NCBI GenBank assembly: GCA_964017155.1
Contig: OZ024854.1
Span: forward strand, 53,215,478 to 53,279,477
Source: Oasisia sp. SBJ-2009
Taxonomy: Eukaryota > Annelida > Polychaeta > Sabellida > Siboglinidae
Direction: 5' to 3'
Length of the DNA stretch: 64,000 nucleotides
The notes below the pieces were generated by a model. It saw only the letters and a program-made list of their open reading frames with translations, did not search any database and was not told the DNA's origin. Below, piece after piece: positions 1 through 11,615 of the stretch. Both the position numbers and the translations under genes were made by a program. Every line of letters starts with the position of its first letter. Position 1 is the stretch's first letter.

Positions 1-82
1 ACACATACACACATGCACACTTATAGACACACAAACACGCACACATATTCGCGTAAACGTACATACATACATGCACACATGC

Positions 83-134
<52 letters not shown>

Positions 135-222
135 TATGCATGCATATATGCATATGCATGCATGCATGCATGCATGTATACATAGACACATCCATACTGT
201 AACATTCATGCTGGTTTTATGA
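1..222. repeat. Compound CA / AT / CATG microsatellite
   Basis: ACAC-rich sequence passes into an uninterrupted AT run at about 87-131, then ATGC-type tetranucleotides up to about 180. The open frames here are translations of the repeat on both strands and are not genes. Confidence 0.9.
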
Positions 223-2102
223 TTCTTAGATCACTCATAATAACATTAATATTATTTTAAAATAATACAAAATATATGTGTATAATAAAACCTAGATTTG
301 CAAATGTTACGTATCCTTATACGAGTGCATGTGTGCAAACCATTAAGTGGTGGTGTAGGTCTAGTGTAAGTATAGACCTAACTATAGCAGTCTCTCGTAT
401 AAGACAATTTACAAAGCTGAACCTTCCGCGTTAAGGTGCGCACGTATGCTGTATACAGCGTTGCTATAGTGCAGCGCTTAGATGCGGTTTTATGTCAAAT
501 CATGCGCGAATATTCGATTGCATTCCGTCGCCACCAGTAGGTATCTGTATCCCTTGTGCCATACAAAAAAGGTTGTTTATTACGTGCTGTAAGCGATGTT
601 TATATCTACTAAAACGAATGTTTTCTTTAGCACATATTTCTTCCTTATCAATAAATCGTATTCATGATACGGTACATTCTGGTTTCTCCCTATCACATTT
701 TACAGAATAAAATGTATCTGTGATGAACATGTTTTTTGTTTTAATTTGAAACAGTTATTCTACTCTGTCTAGTTTCTTGTTTGTAGGGCCGTGATAAATA
801 AAACTATAACGAATTGCCTCGCATCTGTATTGAACTTGTATCTTCGTATTTTTATATTTTATTTTGTCAACATATGTTCATGTATACCTATACACATGCG
901 CTATATATATCTAGCCTTGCACTGGTACAGGTGGTAAACCCGTTTAATTCATGCTGTCTTGTTAGTATTACTTATATATATAAGTGGTTTTCAGACGTAC
1001 CTGAAATGTCTGCAGCCGCCGTTTCATACAGCCGGCAACTTAGCAGAACGATTGTCACTGTCCACAGAACACACATTCTGTCTGATGTCCACATTGTCAT
1101 CTCGGATATCACCAACTGATTCTGACTTCGTTCGCTCAACAGCGGGATGACATTAGACGACACCGTTCACCACCCGCATCCCTTCAACTTCAAGTCTTAC
1201 AAAGTGCAAATAGACACCAGCAATGTTCGTCGAACAAGGCGACACTTCAACGAACTGCTCTTACGGTAGCCTTCAAGAGCGTACACCGCTCGCAGTTCGC
1301 ATCTCTCCTGGTAATGTCCGTTGGTACAACCGTCGGCGGTTCAGCAGGAGCAAGCGGATGCCACCGTTTGCAGTCGCCAGGTGTCGTTTAGTGACGAGCC
1401 CCGCTCGACGGCTGGTGATTAAATAGCTCGACGTAACACAAGCACGCGAGGGCGGGCCTGTCTGACGGGTGCGTGCGCATGGACGCGCCAAGAACACGTG
1501 CGTTCAACGGCGGATACCTTTCCGATTAAGGCGTCTACGACTGATACGTCGTTCACATGCCAAACACAATTATTGATAGCCGACGTCGTGTCACCAAACC
1601 AGGAGACCGCGTCGTCGATGAGATTAACCGAGTGAAAAATTACGACGACGGCGATATAACGGAAGCTGAATGTTTGAAATTAATTAGAAACCCCCATTAC
1701 AGAAACCAGCAAGCAAGCTGTTTATTTGTGTAATATTAGTATTGTATAAAATGACGATGACAGAAAATATAATTTTAATCGCCGAATCATTCGACAGCAC
1801 AAAGCGAAAGCGGTCTTTACCATTTGTATAACAATGTGGTTTGATAAAGGTCAGTGTGGTTATACATTATCATATTCATTAAAGAAACATGGAAATGAGC
1901 ACGTTTTAATATCACATGAGTGGCTATCCTTCTAAACTAAATGGTACTGTATTCATGAGATATGTCATCAAGATGATTGGTGACAACGACCTATGCGGCA
2001 AAGTGACCAGTGCTTCGCGTTCTTATCCGACAGACCGGGGCTCGAGTTCTGTTGCCGACGTTTCGGAGATTCTGCAATTTCGTTTACACCACGTTGCCTC
2101 TG
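223..2102. other. No confident gene; weak LTR-element resemblance near 1.18-1.43 kb
   Basis: No intact gene is visible. The stretch 950-1440 is more GC-rich than its surroundings. One frame near 1190-1260 reads SYKVQIDTSNVRRTRRHF, which loosely resembles the tail of Ty3/gypsy integrases, where a SYxVQT...RRNRRHL pattern is common. No protease, RT or LTR is seen next to it, so this is only a hint of an old retroelement. Confidence 0.3.
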
Positions 2103-2262
2103 TTCATTCATCTGTATAAATGAGTACCTGTTCATGGGCAGCGGTGAGAACAAATGAGTATTAATAGTCTTCGCGAAGTAATTGCGGCGTGGCTGGATGC
2201 TTCCCCTGGGTAGTCGATTTGACGTTCGAATGAACAAGTGCCACGATTTGAACGGTCCCATG
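2103..2262 (+). mobile_element. tRNA-derived SINE, 5'-truncated copy
   Basis: The body matches the family also seen at 8.7-8.95, 15.96-16.2 and 20.2-20.4 kb: a TGTATAAATGAGTACCTG block, then a CTTCGCG..ATT block, then TGGCTGGATGCTTCCC. The tRNA-like head with its A and B boxes is missing, as expected of a 5'-truncated retrocopy. Confidence 0.7.
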
Positions 2263-3059
2263 AGCTGCATATCGCTCTCTCTGAGAGCTCACAGCCTACC
2301 TTTGTAACGAAAATCGTTATGCATTTTGTTTAGCTTTTTTTTATCACGATGACAATGATCATATCAGTGGCTAGATGGCGCTTCAACGGCGCCCATGTGG
2401 AATAGTGTGAATTATTAACAGCAGCATGTTAGAACAGACATGGCAACGATTATAATCATAGTTTATGTATGAGTGAGTTAACTGCATGGGCGGTTAAAAA
2501 CAAAAATGTTACGTTACCCTGACTATTTTAATGTTATATGTCCTGCTACTTTTCTTTGATTGTTTCATGTCTGGGAGTGTCTCCACTATTAGAATGAAAC
2601 GGAGTACCGACACACGAAATGTCCACACTGTGTTCTAACTGTTTTGTCATAATGTCGGATAACTTATTATTCTGGTATGGTACCCATTGCCTCAATTGTC
2701 CACTCGTGAGAACATACGATAAACATGTCCTACCACTTAGCAACCGTAGTTTGGCAAATGCCACACATTCCCAACAGTAACCATGATAAACGAAGATTGT
2801 AGATCATAAGTTATCGCTTCTCGTGCCAAATATTAATTCTTTCATATATAATGCATAGATGTTGTCGTCGCTTCGCCAAAGCTTTACGTAGATTATCAAT
2901 TGTTTTCTGCCAATTTCATTAGCTGCTTCAGTGACCTCCAGGGAGGCCATTGTTTCTGTTGCAAACGAACTGTGAGCTATGTCACTATCGCAGAACAGGC
3001 CTTCGCACCGAGCGGCCCGTTTGTTCTGGTTTGTTCAGTGCGTCGTCTACTTGTCAATG
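2263..3059. other. Intergenic, nothing recognised
   Basis: AT-rich sequence with only short open frames. I see no repeat structure, splice-supported exon or RNA gene here. Confidence 0.5.
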
Positions 3060-3605
3060 CTTCGACGGTCCGCTTTGACGAGTTCGTTTAGTGTCTGGAC
3101 AGTCCACGTCTATCAGACTGTTTAGTGTGCCTGGTCAGTCCAATGCTTCAAGCATGTTCAATGCATGGTCGGTTTAACTCTACAGTTTAACTCTACAAGT
3201 CCTTATGACTGCCTTGTCCATCTACTTCTACCAGGTCACAGAGGTCTAAGGGAGCCTGTTCAGTGTGCGTGGTAGGTCCAATGCTACACTATGTTCAGTG
3301 TAAGTTCGGTCTACTTCCACAAATATATTCAGTTCCTGGTGGATATAATCATACAAGTTTATTTACTGCTCCGACAGTCCACGTCTTTTCAGCGATTGGT
3401 CAGTGCAGTTTTAGAAGTATTTTCAGTGCCAGCCTGTCTTTACAAATCTTTTCAGAGCCTTGTCGATCCACGTTAACAAGTCTCTTTAGTGCCTCTTCGG
3501 TTCCGTTCAGTTCTACAACTCTGTTCTTTGCCTGGACAGTCAACTTCTATAAGTATGTTCAGTGTCTGATCGATCTACTTCTACACGTTTGTCCAGTACC
3601 TCGTC
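3060..3605 (+). repeat. Decayed tandem repeat, period about 34-38 bp
   Basis: The motif TGTTCAGTG followed by CCTGGTCAGTCCA and then CTTCTACAAG recurs with substitutions and small indels, for example near 3119, 3156, 3258, 3292, 3326 and 3560. Spacing varies from about 34 to 38 bases. This looks like an old minisatellite that has stopped homogenising. Open frames across it follow from the repeat. Confidence 0.6.
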
Positions 3606-5509
3606 TGACAGAGCACGGGAAAAGGATAGTCAGTCCATCATCGACACCTTAATCATAGTTACAACGACGATACTGAATGTATTACCTCGAGGGCAAAACA
3701 AAGTACCCATTTCAAACGTACGTAGTTATTGTGATCACAGGAATTTTTCGAAAATATACTGTTTTGATCTGGGGGAAATGACTATAGTCAACTATGGGCA
3801 TAAATATGTAATTCAATTCGATTTGCGGTCAGTCGTTGATATGGTTCATGGTTGCAGATTGAGTTCACCAGAGCTAACATAGGTTAAAAAAATACAAACT
3901 AGGTCCTGATTGGAAAATCAATTGTGGTGGGATTTCATGGTAAGAATAATTCATTGAGTGTTGAAAGACCGCCAAGTTGAGTAATAGTGATGACAAGTAA
4001 GTTGTTTTTATAGTTCGACTAAGTACTGTCTGGTGTACACGGTGGCTGTTTCAGTTAATTAGAGGTAACCTTCAGCTAAATTGTGCCCGTCTTGTTTCAA
4101 ACTTATTTTTGCAGTATAACTCGAAGCATATCAATTTAAAAAAATCAAACTTTCTAATTTATTAATTATTCTGCAGTCTTAATATAAGCAGGAACAAATT
4201 ATCTTATTAAACCATCTTAATATACTTACTTTGAACATTGATTAGCCTATGCCCACTTGCAAAGGATTGCGTCAATGGGGGGCGTTGGTAGCATACCGTA
4301 TTCACGTAATTTTATTCCAATAATTTCTTAAATTCAAAGTTGGTGCTATGCTTCCAAGTCCAGCAATCACGGAAATCGGCCGGCGGCGAGTCTCAACTGC
4401 CAACTGCACAACCTTTTAGCACTGTCGTTAGCCTTGCACACATCGGCATCGTATTCGACCAAGTTCGTTCGTTAGCGCGCTAGTGTTGTCTGTCGAAACG
4501 ACAAAGTAAAGTCGTGGCCAGGCCACACAATTATTAATTTATAGCCGCCTGGAAAATGTGAAATGCGTTTCCCGATATGATTGATTAAGCAACTGTCATT
4601 AACGAGGAGCGCATCGTCTTCTCTGCAGATAAGTATCTGCCGCCGTCTCAGCTGTCGGCCATATTGGCTGAGACGAACAGCTACCTGACATCCTCATAGA
4701 TCATTTTACAACGTTTGTTCGTTATCGTCTTTGATACATCGCTCGTCTTAAGATGACATGCGACGTCACCGACACTATTCCAGAACACGGGCTACGGTGT
4801 TGTATTGGCATTCACGGATCAATCACCGAGAGGTTTCACTCGGAAAGACAGAAGGGTATTTGTCACTTGACTCGATACGATCGGCTATGGTATTATTAGA
4901 ACAAACTTCCTGTACATAGTTGTTTTGCACGTCGCGTTATCTTATTTATGCTATGTAAGATGTTACGTTATTTTTTCAGATTTATAATTGTGTCGTTTCG
5001 TCTTGATAACATCACACGATAAATTTATTTATATATGACTCACCAGCAAACATAACTTTGAGTTCACGCTTTTATAAACTGAAACGCTTGACATTATTTT
5101 ATCAGTTTAATCAATAAACTAACGACACCTTTCTACGAGCAGTCGGGTTACGTTTATTCGAAGATAGATCCATACATGCCTTCCGGAATTAAATAGTCGT
5201 AGAAAAATGCGCGACATTTGGAACAACTGTTCAACATTATGTAACCTTCGTCACAATGCAGTGGTATCAGAAGCGGCACTTAGCGAGAAAAACGTGGAGA
5301 ACGCGCCACTACCCTTGCCAAATAATTTTGGATACGTTAAAGGTTTGCTATACCCATTACCCATGCTTGCAGCATTATAAAGAAAGGAATTGCAGTGGTC
5401 AATGATGCTGCTTACGAGGGCTGTTGCTATAGTTTTAACAACGGAAAGTGAGATACACTGGCGAATACGGCGAAGATCGCGGATATGTTACAACTAGGCA
5501 TAACCAGGA
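3606..5509. other. Intergenic, nothing recognised
   Basis: No long open frame, RNA gene or clear repeat. Scattered short homopolymers only. Confidence 0.5.
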
Positions 5510-5720
5510 GCGGAAATATCAGTAGCACATGTATGCGGCTGTGCCATGGGGTTTAAGCCACGTCTCAATTGTTTGGGAAATCAATATATCAGTAGGGAGG
5601 CCGTTTTTATCAAATGGAGCGAATGTTAAGTCCAGGCGAATGTTGCGCCTGGTCGCAGGTCCAGGATTTAGAGCTAGGCCTACATCTCTCGCCAGCAGAA
5701 AGATCAATTATAGTTTAAAT
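5510..5720 (-). pseudogene. CR1/L2-type LINE fragment: N-terminus of endonuclease-RT ORF
   Basis: The minus-strand translation contains LLARDVGLALNPGPATRRNIR and, about 35 residues later, ETWLKPHGTAAY. In many CR1/L2-like LINEs the ORF begins with a 2A-like LLLAGDVExNPGP motif, followed by the first endonuclease motif TETWL. Here the 2A-like motif is interrupted by extra residues between DV and NPGP, and the spacing to ETWL is short. The copy is decayed and very short, with no RT domain nearby. The family assignment rests on these two motifs. Confidence 0.65.
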
Positions 5721-6388
5721 GTTGGCCTACAACTAGGGATTGTCAGTCATTTCCGGCATAAACAAAGATTACGGCATGGCAGACTGTGTAGATATATTAT
5801 TGTGTACTTATATTGAGAGGGCATTGAAATGATATCCGACCATTGGGAAAGTGGGCACAAACGAAGTAAAATCATGACTTCTAGAAGCAGCAGAACATGA
5901 TAAAAATTAAATATACCATGAAAATAGTGGTGAAATTTCCTTAGTGACACAATCTGCTCAAATGATGAAATAAAAAAATAATGTTCCATAAAATAGTAAA
6001 TGACTGAGAATTGCCAGATGTTCAAAAGTAGTGTAAATGTTCTATCGTATAAAACGTGGGCTGGCTATCGATTAGTAAACATAGGACCTTTAATTGTTAA
6101 ACATAGTAATGTTATCGGATAAAAAGAAAGTCTGGCGAACTGAACGGAATATTCCTGACCATGCCTTATATGGATAGTAGGCCCTATAGGCCGAGTCCAA
6201 AATATAAACTCAGCGTATACGGAGTAGTTTGTTCCATATGTTGTCTCGGTTATAAATTATTAATAAAAGACATTTGCAATGAAATGTAGGCATAGAATTA
6301 CGTGAAATAATTATGTTAACAGGGTTAAATAAATATCGCATAGACTTACAGTACAAAGAGGTTATCATTTTCACTAAATCCCTTTAAC
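5721..6388. other. Intergenic, nothing recognised
   Basis: AT-rich; short spurious open frames only. Confidence 0.5.
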
Positions 6389-6446
6389 ATCCTATCATAA
6401 GATTTAACAACCTATTATAAGATTTAACAACCTATTATAAGATGTA
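6389..6446. repeat. 20-bp tandem repeat, three copies
   Basis: Units of the form CAACCTATTATAAGATTTAA occur three times in a row; the first and last carry a few changes. Confidence 0.8.
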
Positions 6447-8689
6447 CACTTAGTGGGCTAGCAAGGTGCATACCGGTGACACACTGACACGGAGATATGT
6501 GGTTTATCACGGGTCCAACTAATTCTTAGATATCTGCCGGTTTCGTCTTCAGACACATTCCTGCTACTCGCATCCCACGCAATCGGCAGACAATCGTCTT
6601 ATTGGCCATGCACGTGGCATATACGGAAGTGTATCGAGTTCTCAACAGTTGGACTGCAATCACCAGTTGCCATAATTTGCCACCACAGCTTACCTGAGAT
6701 TCTGAGTGGCAACACTTGGTCACTTGTTTCTGAGAAATCGGACGAGTTGATCGCAGTGGGACGAATGAACGACGCTGCTTGCATAGCTGTCACAGAAACC
6801 CTTTTCAAGAGCTAGGTGTTGTCGAAGTCTCTCGTTGTGAATAGTTTCCGTTGTATTCTTACGAACCAGATGGATGAAGGAGGTGAAAGAATTCATGGCG
6901 TGTTGTGTGGCCAAGACCATTGTGTATGACAATGTAACAATGAAAATTTTCACACGAAGTGACATGTTTGTGAATAATGTATATCAAGGTATCGAAGGAA
7001 ATACTCTTAACATTAGCTCGCATGTGCCAGCCACCTGGCAGCGACAATGGCGCGTTGCTATAAAACCTGATGACCAGTCCAGACAGGGTTTAGATTTAGG
7101 GTTGCCATCTTCAACACGGAAAAATAAAGGACGGACAGCCACCACCTTTACAGAAGACGCAATATCTAAGTCTTAGTTACGGGACATTCCGTATTTTAAA
7201 AATGTACAATCAGTTCGATTGTTTTTGCTCCTCGCGTTTCAGACTAATTTCACGAAAAAGCAAACCTACGAAGTATCCCCTGTGACATGCTAACTCGTTT
7301 GTGCAAATGTGTGGCTTCGTTTTTATTAAATAAACAGAAAACTCAGAAAAAGAGTATTTGCTATCATAGCCGAAACTCGAACCGGACACCCTGTGTTACC
7401 GTGACATCCGGAAAAGACTGTAGCTTGAAAATCTCGCGTGAGCGAAAACGAGCAGTGAGATCGACCTTTGACCCGTCCATGCTGTCAGTCCTTCGATAGA
7501 CTGTTTACTATAATTTATAGAGTCGCAATATTCCCGTTCTTTTGCTGTTTTTTGTTCAACGATGGGACGCCCGCGTATGTTTGCGACCGAATCGGCAAGG
7601 AAACAGGGAAGTGCACAAAGAGCCGCAGAAAGACAGAAACAGCGGCCGTGCGCACACGTGTATTTGGAAAAGTTATAGACTTGTGCAAGTTGTGGAATCA
7701 AATGACATGTACGACAGGTTAGTACTCTGTTATTACTCGGCTTCAACCATTTCACATTGTTTTAATATTGCGTGTGCCAGCTGACAAAATTGTTTTGCTA
7801 TTAAATTAGTCGACGGTATTAGGCCATTTAGGGTCATTCCGAGTGAACGCAAATAAAATTCCATAAATTGGTTGCTGTCATCGACGTCTTGGACTTAGTC
7901 TTAGATTATTTTTGAATAGATCAGTACTAATACAGTATGATGAGAGCCTTTCCAGTTTTGCATTTGGTAAGATTAGCAAGAATCCAAAATTTGAGCGTTG
8001 TAGCTTAAATAGGTTTCAAGTTATGGCACTTTGACATTTGACAGGTTGTTAAAAATAAATAATTGTATTTACATTTAATTCACTAGTCAATATATTCTGC
8101 AATCTTGAGCCTGTGTCAGTGAAATTGTGGTGAGTTGATCTATATAATATAGAGATTACATAACTACAATTAGAATATAAATACAGTGTACGGTTAATGT
8201 ACAGCTAGGTGATACAAATCATGATTAAGATTTATTCAAAATATCACTCGCGATAGGGTTTTCAGACCCTGATTGTGAGCAGAATACACATACCTTAGAC
8301 ATAAATTGATAAATTGTACATATTTGGTATATAAATGTGCAAATCGGAGGAATATGGCAGGTCTGGTTGCCTTAATTATGAATCTATACATGTATATGCA
8401 AAGATGGTATGTTATTATATTTCTTAAAATATGACCAACTTCCGACCCAAACATTTCGATGAGGCGTAGCTTGTATTGTCACAAAACCTTTTCTATGTGT
8501 AAGCTCATTCCTATAACTCAAATAACTAGTAAAATAAGTCTCAATATCCTTCCGAGCTTCCTTCACAACAAAAATGGCATACGCCTGGGTGCCACAATTT
8601 TAAAAATAAATTGCTCGTGATATACTATGACACAAAATTGTAACTTTTGTCATGATTTAAAGGTAAAGGTAAGGATTGCTCAAAGCGCT
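6447..8689. other. Intergenic, nothing recognised
   Basis: Several open frames of 60-119 codons overlap on both strands. None carries a recognisable motif or supported splice sites, and I do not call them genes. Confidence 0.45.
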
Positions 8690-8954
8690 TTTTACACTTT
8701 ACTCCCTGGTAGTTCAATCGAAGACCATCTCGGCTTCTCTGGGAAGCATTCAGCCATGTAGCAATTTTGCGAAGACTGCTTGTACACAAATAGTCATCAC
8801 TGTTTATAGCCAGGTACTCATTCATACAGCTGGGTGAAATGGAGCAATGTAGTGTGAAAAAAAACTTGCCCAAGGTTTCACATGGCAGCACAACATTTGA
8901 ACCCGGGTCCTCTTATTTTAGAGTCTGATGCTCTACCCCTGAACCACTGCGCTA
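8690..8954 (-). mobile_element. tRNA-derived SINE, full-length-like copy
   Basis: Reading the minus strand, the head is TAGCGCAGTGGTTCAGGGG (A box region), then AGAGCATCAGACTC, then GGGTTCAAAT (B box). The family body follows: GCTGTATGAATGAGTACCTGG, a CTTCGCAAAATTG block and TGGCTGAATGCTTCCCAGAG. A and B boxes in tRNA order and spacing indicate an internal RNA polymerase III promoter. The copy diverges from the ones at 16 and 20 kb. Confidence 0.85.
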
Positions 8955-9478
8955 ATACTAGCAACCTTTGTTTATGACCAATATTAAAGAAAAACTGTTA
9001 GTCTCACAGACTGGTACATTTCGTCATGATGAAGTTTCAGTAGTATGCCTGCAGTGCAGTTGTGAGGAACACTAAGCAGGTTTTCAGCTCACTTAGTCTT
9101 CATGGCATTAAAATTAACTGATTTTAGTAAGTTTATTGTAATATTATTTTGCCTAAAACCACTAATGACATGTTATGGTCCTGTGCAAGTTAACAAACAC
9201 AATTTGCTGTGTTTTGTGGTGAAAAACTCAGCAGTGATTAAGATTAACAAAAATATATTTCATTCAATATTACAAATTAACTATTCAGGGCTGTATAGTC
9301 CAAAGGACCTGAGGACCTCTTGGGCCAGTGTTGATGATTAAATGTCCATTTTGAGGTGTTTACAGTAATGCTCACTGGTTTGGTTATGTTTTATTTCAGA
9401 TGTCGCAAAGACGTTGCCACTCTGCAGCCTGTTACTATATGTGAACTTTTGTGCATGACATTGAAGAAATTGTGACTG
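8955..9478. other. Intergenic, nothing recognised
   Basis: AT-rich. The single open frame at 9102-9341 has no recognisable motif. Confidence 0.45.
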
Positions 9479-9591
9479 ATGAGTACAGACGATGAAGACA
9501 TGACACTGATGACAAGAGCGGAAGACGTCACTGGCAAACCATTCTGCATTGTGTACAAAGAATGCCTTTTGGAGCTTGCCAGAATGGAGGT
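9479..9591 (+). CDS. Possible exon fragment of an unrecognised protein
   Basis: From an ATG at 9479 the + strand reads MSTDDEDMTLMT, then RAEDVTGKPFCIVYKECLLE and LARME, ending at a plausible GT donor (GAG|GTAATC). A possible phase-0 continuation starts at about 11752 after a CACAG acceptor and reads VDVDAQKMSGTWHAV, reaching a stop in about 20 codons. I do not recognise the family with certainty. The composition looks protein-like, unlike most frames around it. It could equally be part of an old transposon ORF. Confidence 0.25.
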
Positions 9592-10721
9592 AATCATTGG
9601 TATTTGATATTCATAAAATATCATCATGACACAAGTAACTGCATTTTAAAGATGTTTCTTAAAAACTATTCATTTTGTATATGGCAAGAAAGATGTTATG
9701 TTTGTTTTGATTATGTTTAAATTGATGAAAGTGTGGTGTATATTGGTTAATTATATGTTGCCATATTTATGTTACAAACATAGAAATTAATATTATGGAA
9801 ATTATACATTGAAATACCATTACATCATGCACTATAATTGGTATCAACTGCATTCTGATTGGGCAGGCTGAGTAGAGTGGAATACATAACTATCTTTACA
9901 GAAAGCACTAATTAATGCCCACCTATGTCACTGCATTCACACAATTTTGCTGTGTTTGTGGTCATCTCATATGAATAACCAGAGAAAAATATGCCAACTA
10001 GGTGATTATGGTGAAGAAACATTTAATTCATAATTACAAACTTACAACATATTCAAAATTATTCATTATTAGCCCCATGAAATTATGTGTAATAATTATT
10101 TGTCACAGTCGTCTATTTGCCTATTTGTGTAGATGGATAGATTATGCAAAGTCAAAGGGTGCAGGCTTCCCTATGACCTGAAAATAAAACGAGTTTCAAA
10201 TGTGCGGTACTTCTGTCATTGAGTAACACAAATTCTTTATACTAATCAGTTCTGCTGGTAAAACAATTATTACAATTGTTGTCACATACACAGCTATGCA
10301 CGGTTGTAACGTTTAAAAAAATTAAACGGCTTAACCAGTAGAGCATTATATATGTTAATATGCATCTAAATTGTCAGCTTAGGTATATGAATTTTATTCA
10401 TCTGCCAGTGGAAGTTTTTGTGCCCCCTAGAATTAATTTCTGAACCTGCTCCTGCGTATGACAGTTTATTTGTCTGCATGAGGTTTTTGCAGTAATGGGT
10501 GTCCTGGATAGATTGTATATTGTTGGAATCACATGTGGACTAAAGTAAAGACAACATAAAGTAAAAACATTTTATTGAAACTTTTGACAAGATTGACTAC
10601 AACATAATGGCAAGCACTGCACATGATATATGTATTTATTTTTAATATCACATGCACATCAGATAAAAAAAAACAATCAGTAAAATATAAAATTAGGAAA
10701 AGGTTGAAAACATGTATGGTT
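9592..10721. other. Intergenic or intronic, nothing recognised
   Basis: AT-rich with no long open frame. If the exon candidate at 9479 is real, this would be its intron. Confidence 0.4.

Positions 10722-10786
<65 letters not shown>
10722..10786. repeat. (AT)n microsatellite
   Basis: About 32 uninterrupted AT dinucleotides. The open frames reading IYIYIY on both strands are artefacts. Confidence 0.95.
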
Positions 10787-10790
<4 letters not shown>

Positions 10791-11465
10791 AAACAGTTAC
10801 TTTTATCAAGATTCATTCATTCACAAAAATATCCAGCACAAATACATAGTATGTCAAATGCTGGTTAGTTAAAAAACATTAATCCCATTTATTAGGCTTT
10901 AAAATGATGCCTTTACCCGAAATGACATTACCTACTGCAAATGTGTGCCTAACACTACACCCATGGGCAAATTGTTCAAAATCCTGAAACAATTGTTACA
11001 CAAGAACAAAATCCTGGCAATTTACCTAAAATTGTAAAGTTTACTCATAATGCATGCATTATGGATATTACTGAAACATGCTGTAAATAGCTTATTTTTT
11101 ACAGCAGTAGAACATAAATTGATGTTTTATTAAACATATTTCTCTTGACAAGTTTGCATACAAGTTTCACTTTGGCTTGAATGGCAGACTCATCTGACAA
11201 GATTTTATAAATGACTTGTCCAAAATATTTACAATGTGACAAAGTTTAACTGGTTAACTCCTGAAGTAATTGTCTTAGAAAGTTTTGACTTTCTAGATAC
11301 AAAGTACATATACATACTATATACATGTAATGTGTACATATTAAATAACAATAATAACAAATAAAGTACACTAAGTTAACTATAATTATGATGATTACAC
11401 TAGTCATGGTCCTCGCCATGTGGCTGAGAGTTACATGTGCAATCACTACCCCGGGTATGTGTTTA
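10787..11465. other. Intergenic, nothing recognised
   Basis: AT-rich with no gene signal. Confidence 0.5.
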
Positions 11466-11615
11466 CTCACCTGTATGAAGAGTACCGGCTACAGATAGTG
11501 GTAGATATTATTACTTTATATAGTTAGTCTTTGCATAATAACATAAGTGTGGCTGAATGCTTCCTACATTAGTAGATATGTTGTTTGATTTAACAGATCT
11601 TAATAAAGTGTAACA
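11466..11615 (+). mobile_element. Degenerate SINE body fragment
   Basis: The order CTCACCTGTATGAAGAGTACC, a GTCTTTGCATAAT block, then GTGGCTGAATGCTTCC matches the body of the local tRNA-SINE family. No tRNA-like head remains. Confidence 0.55.
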
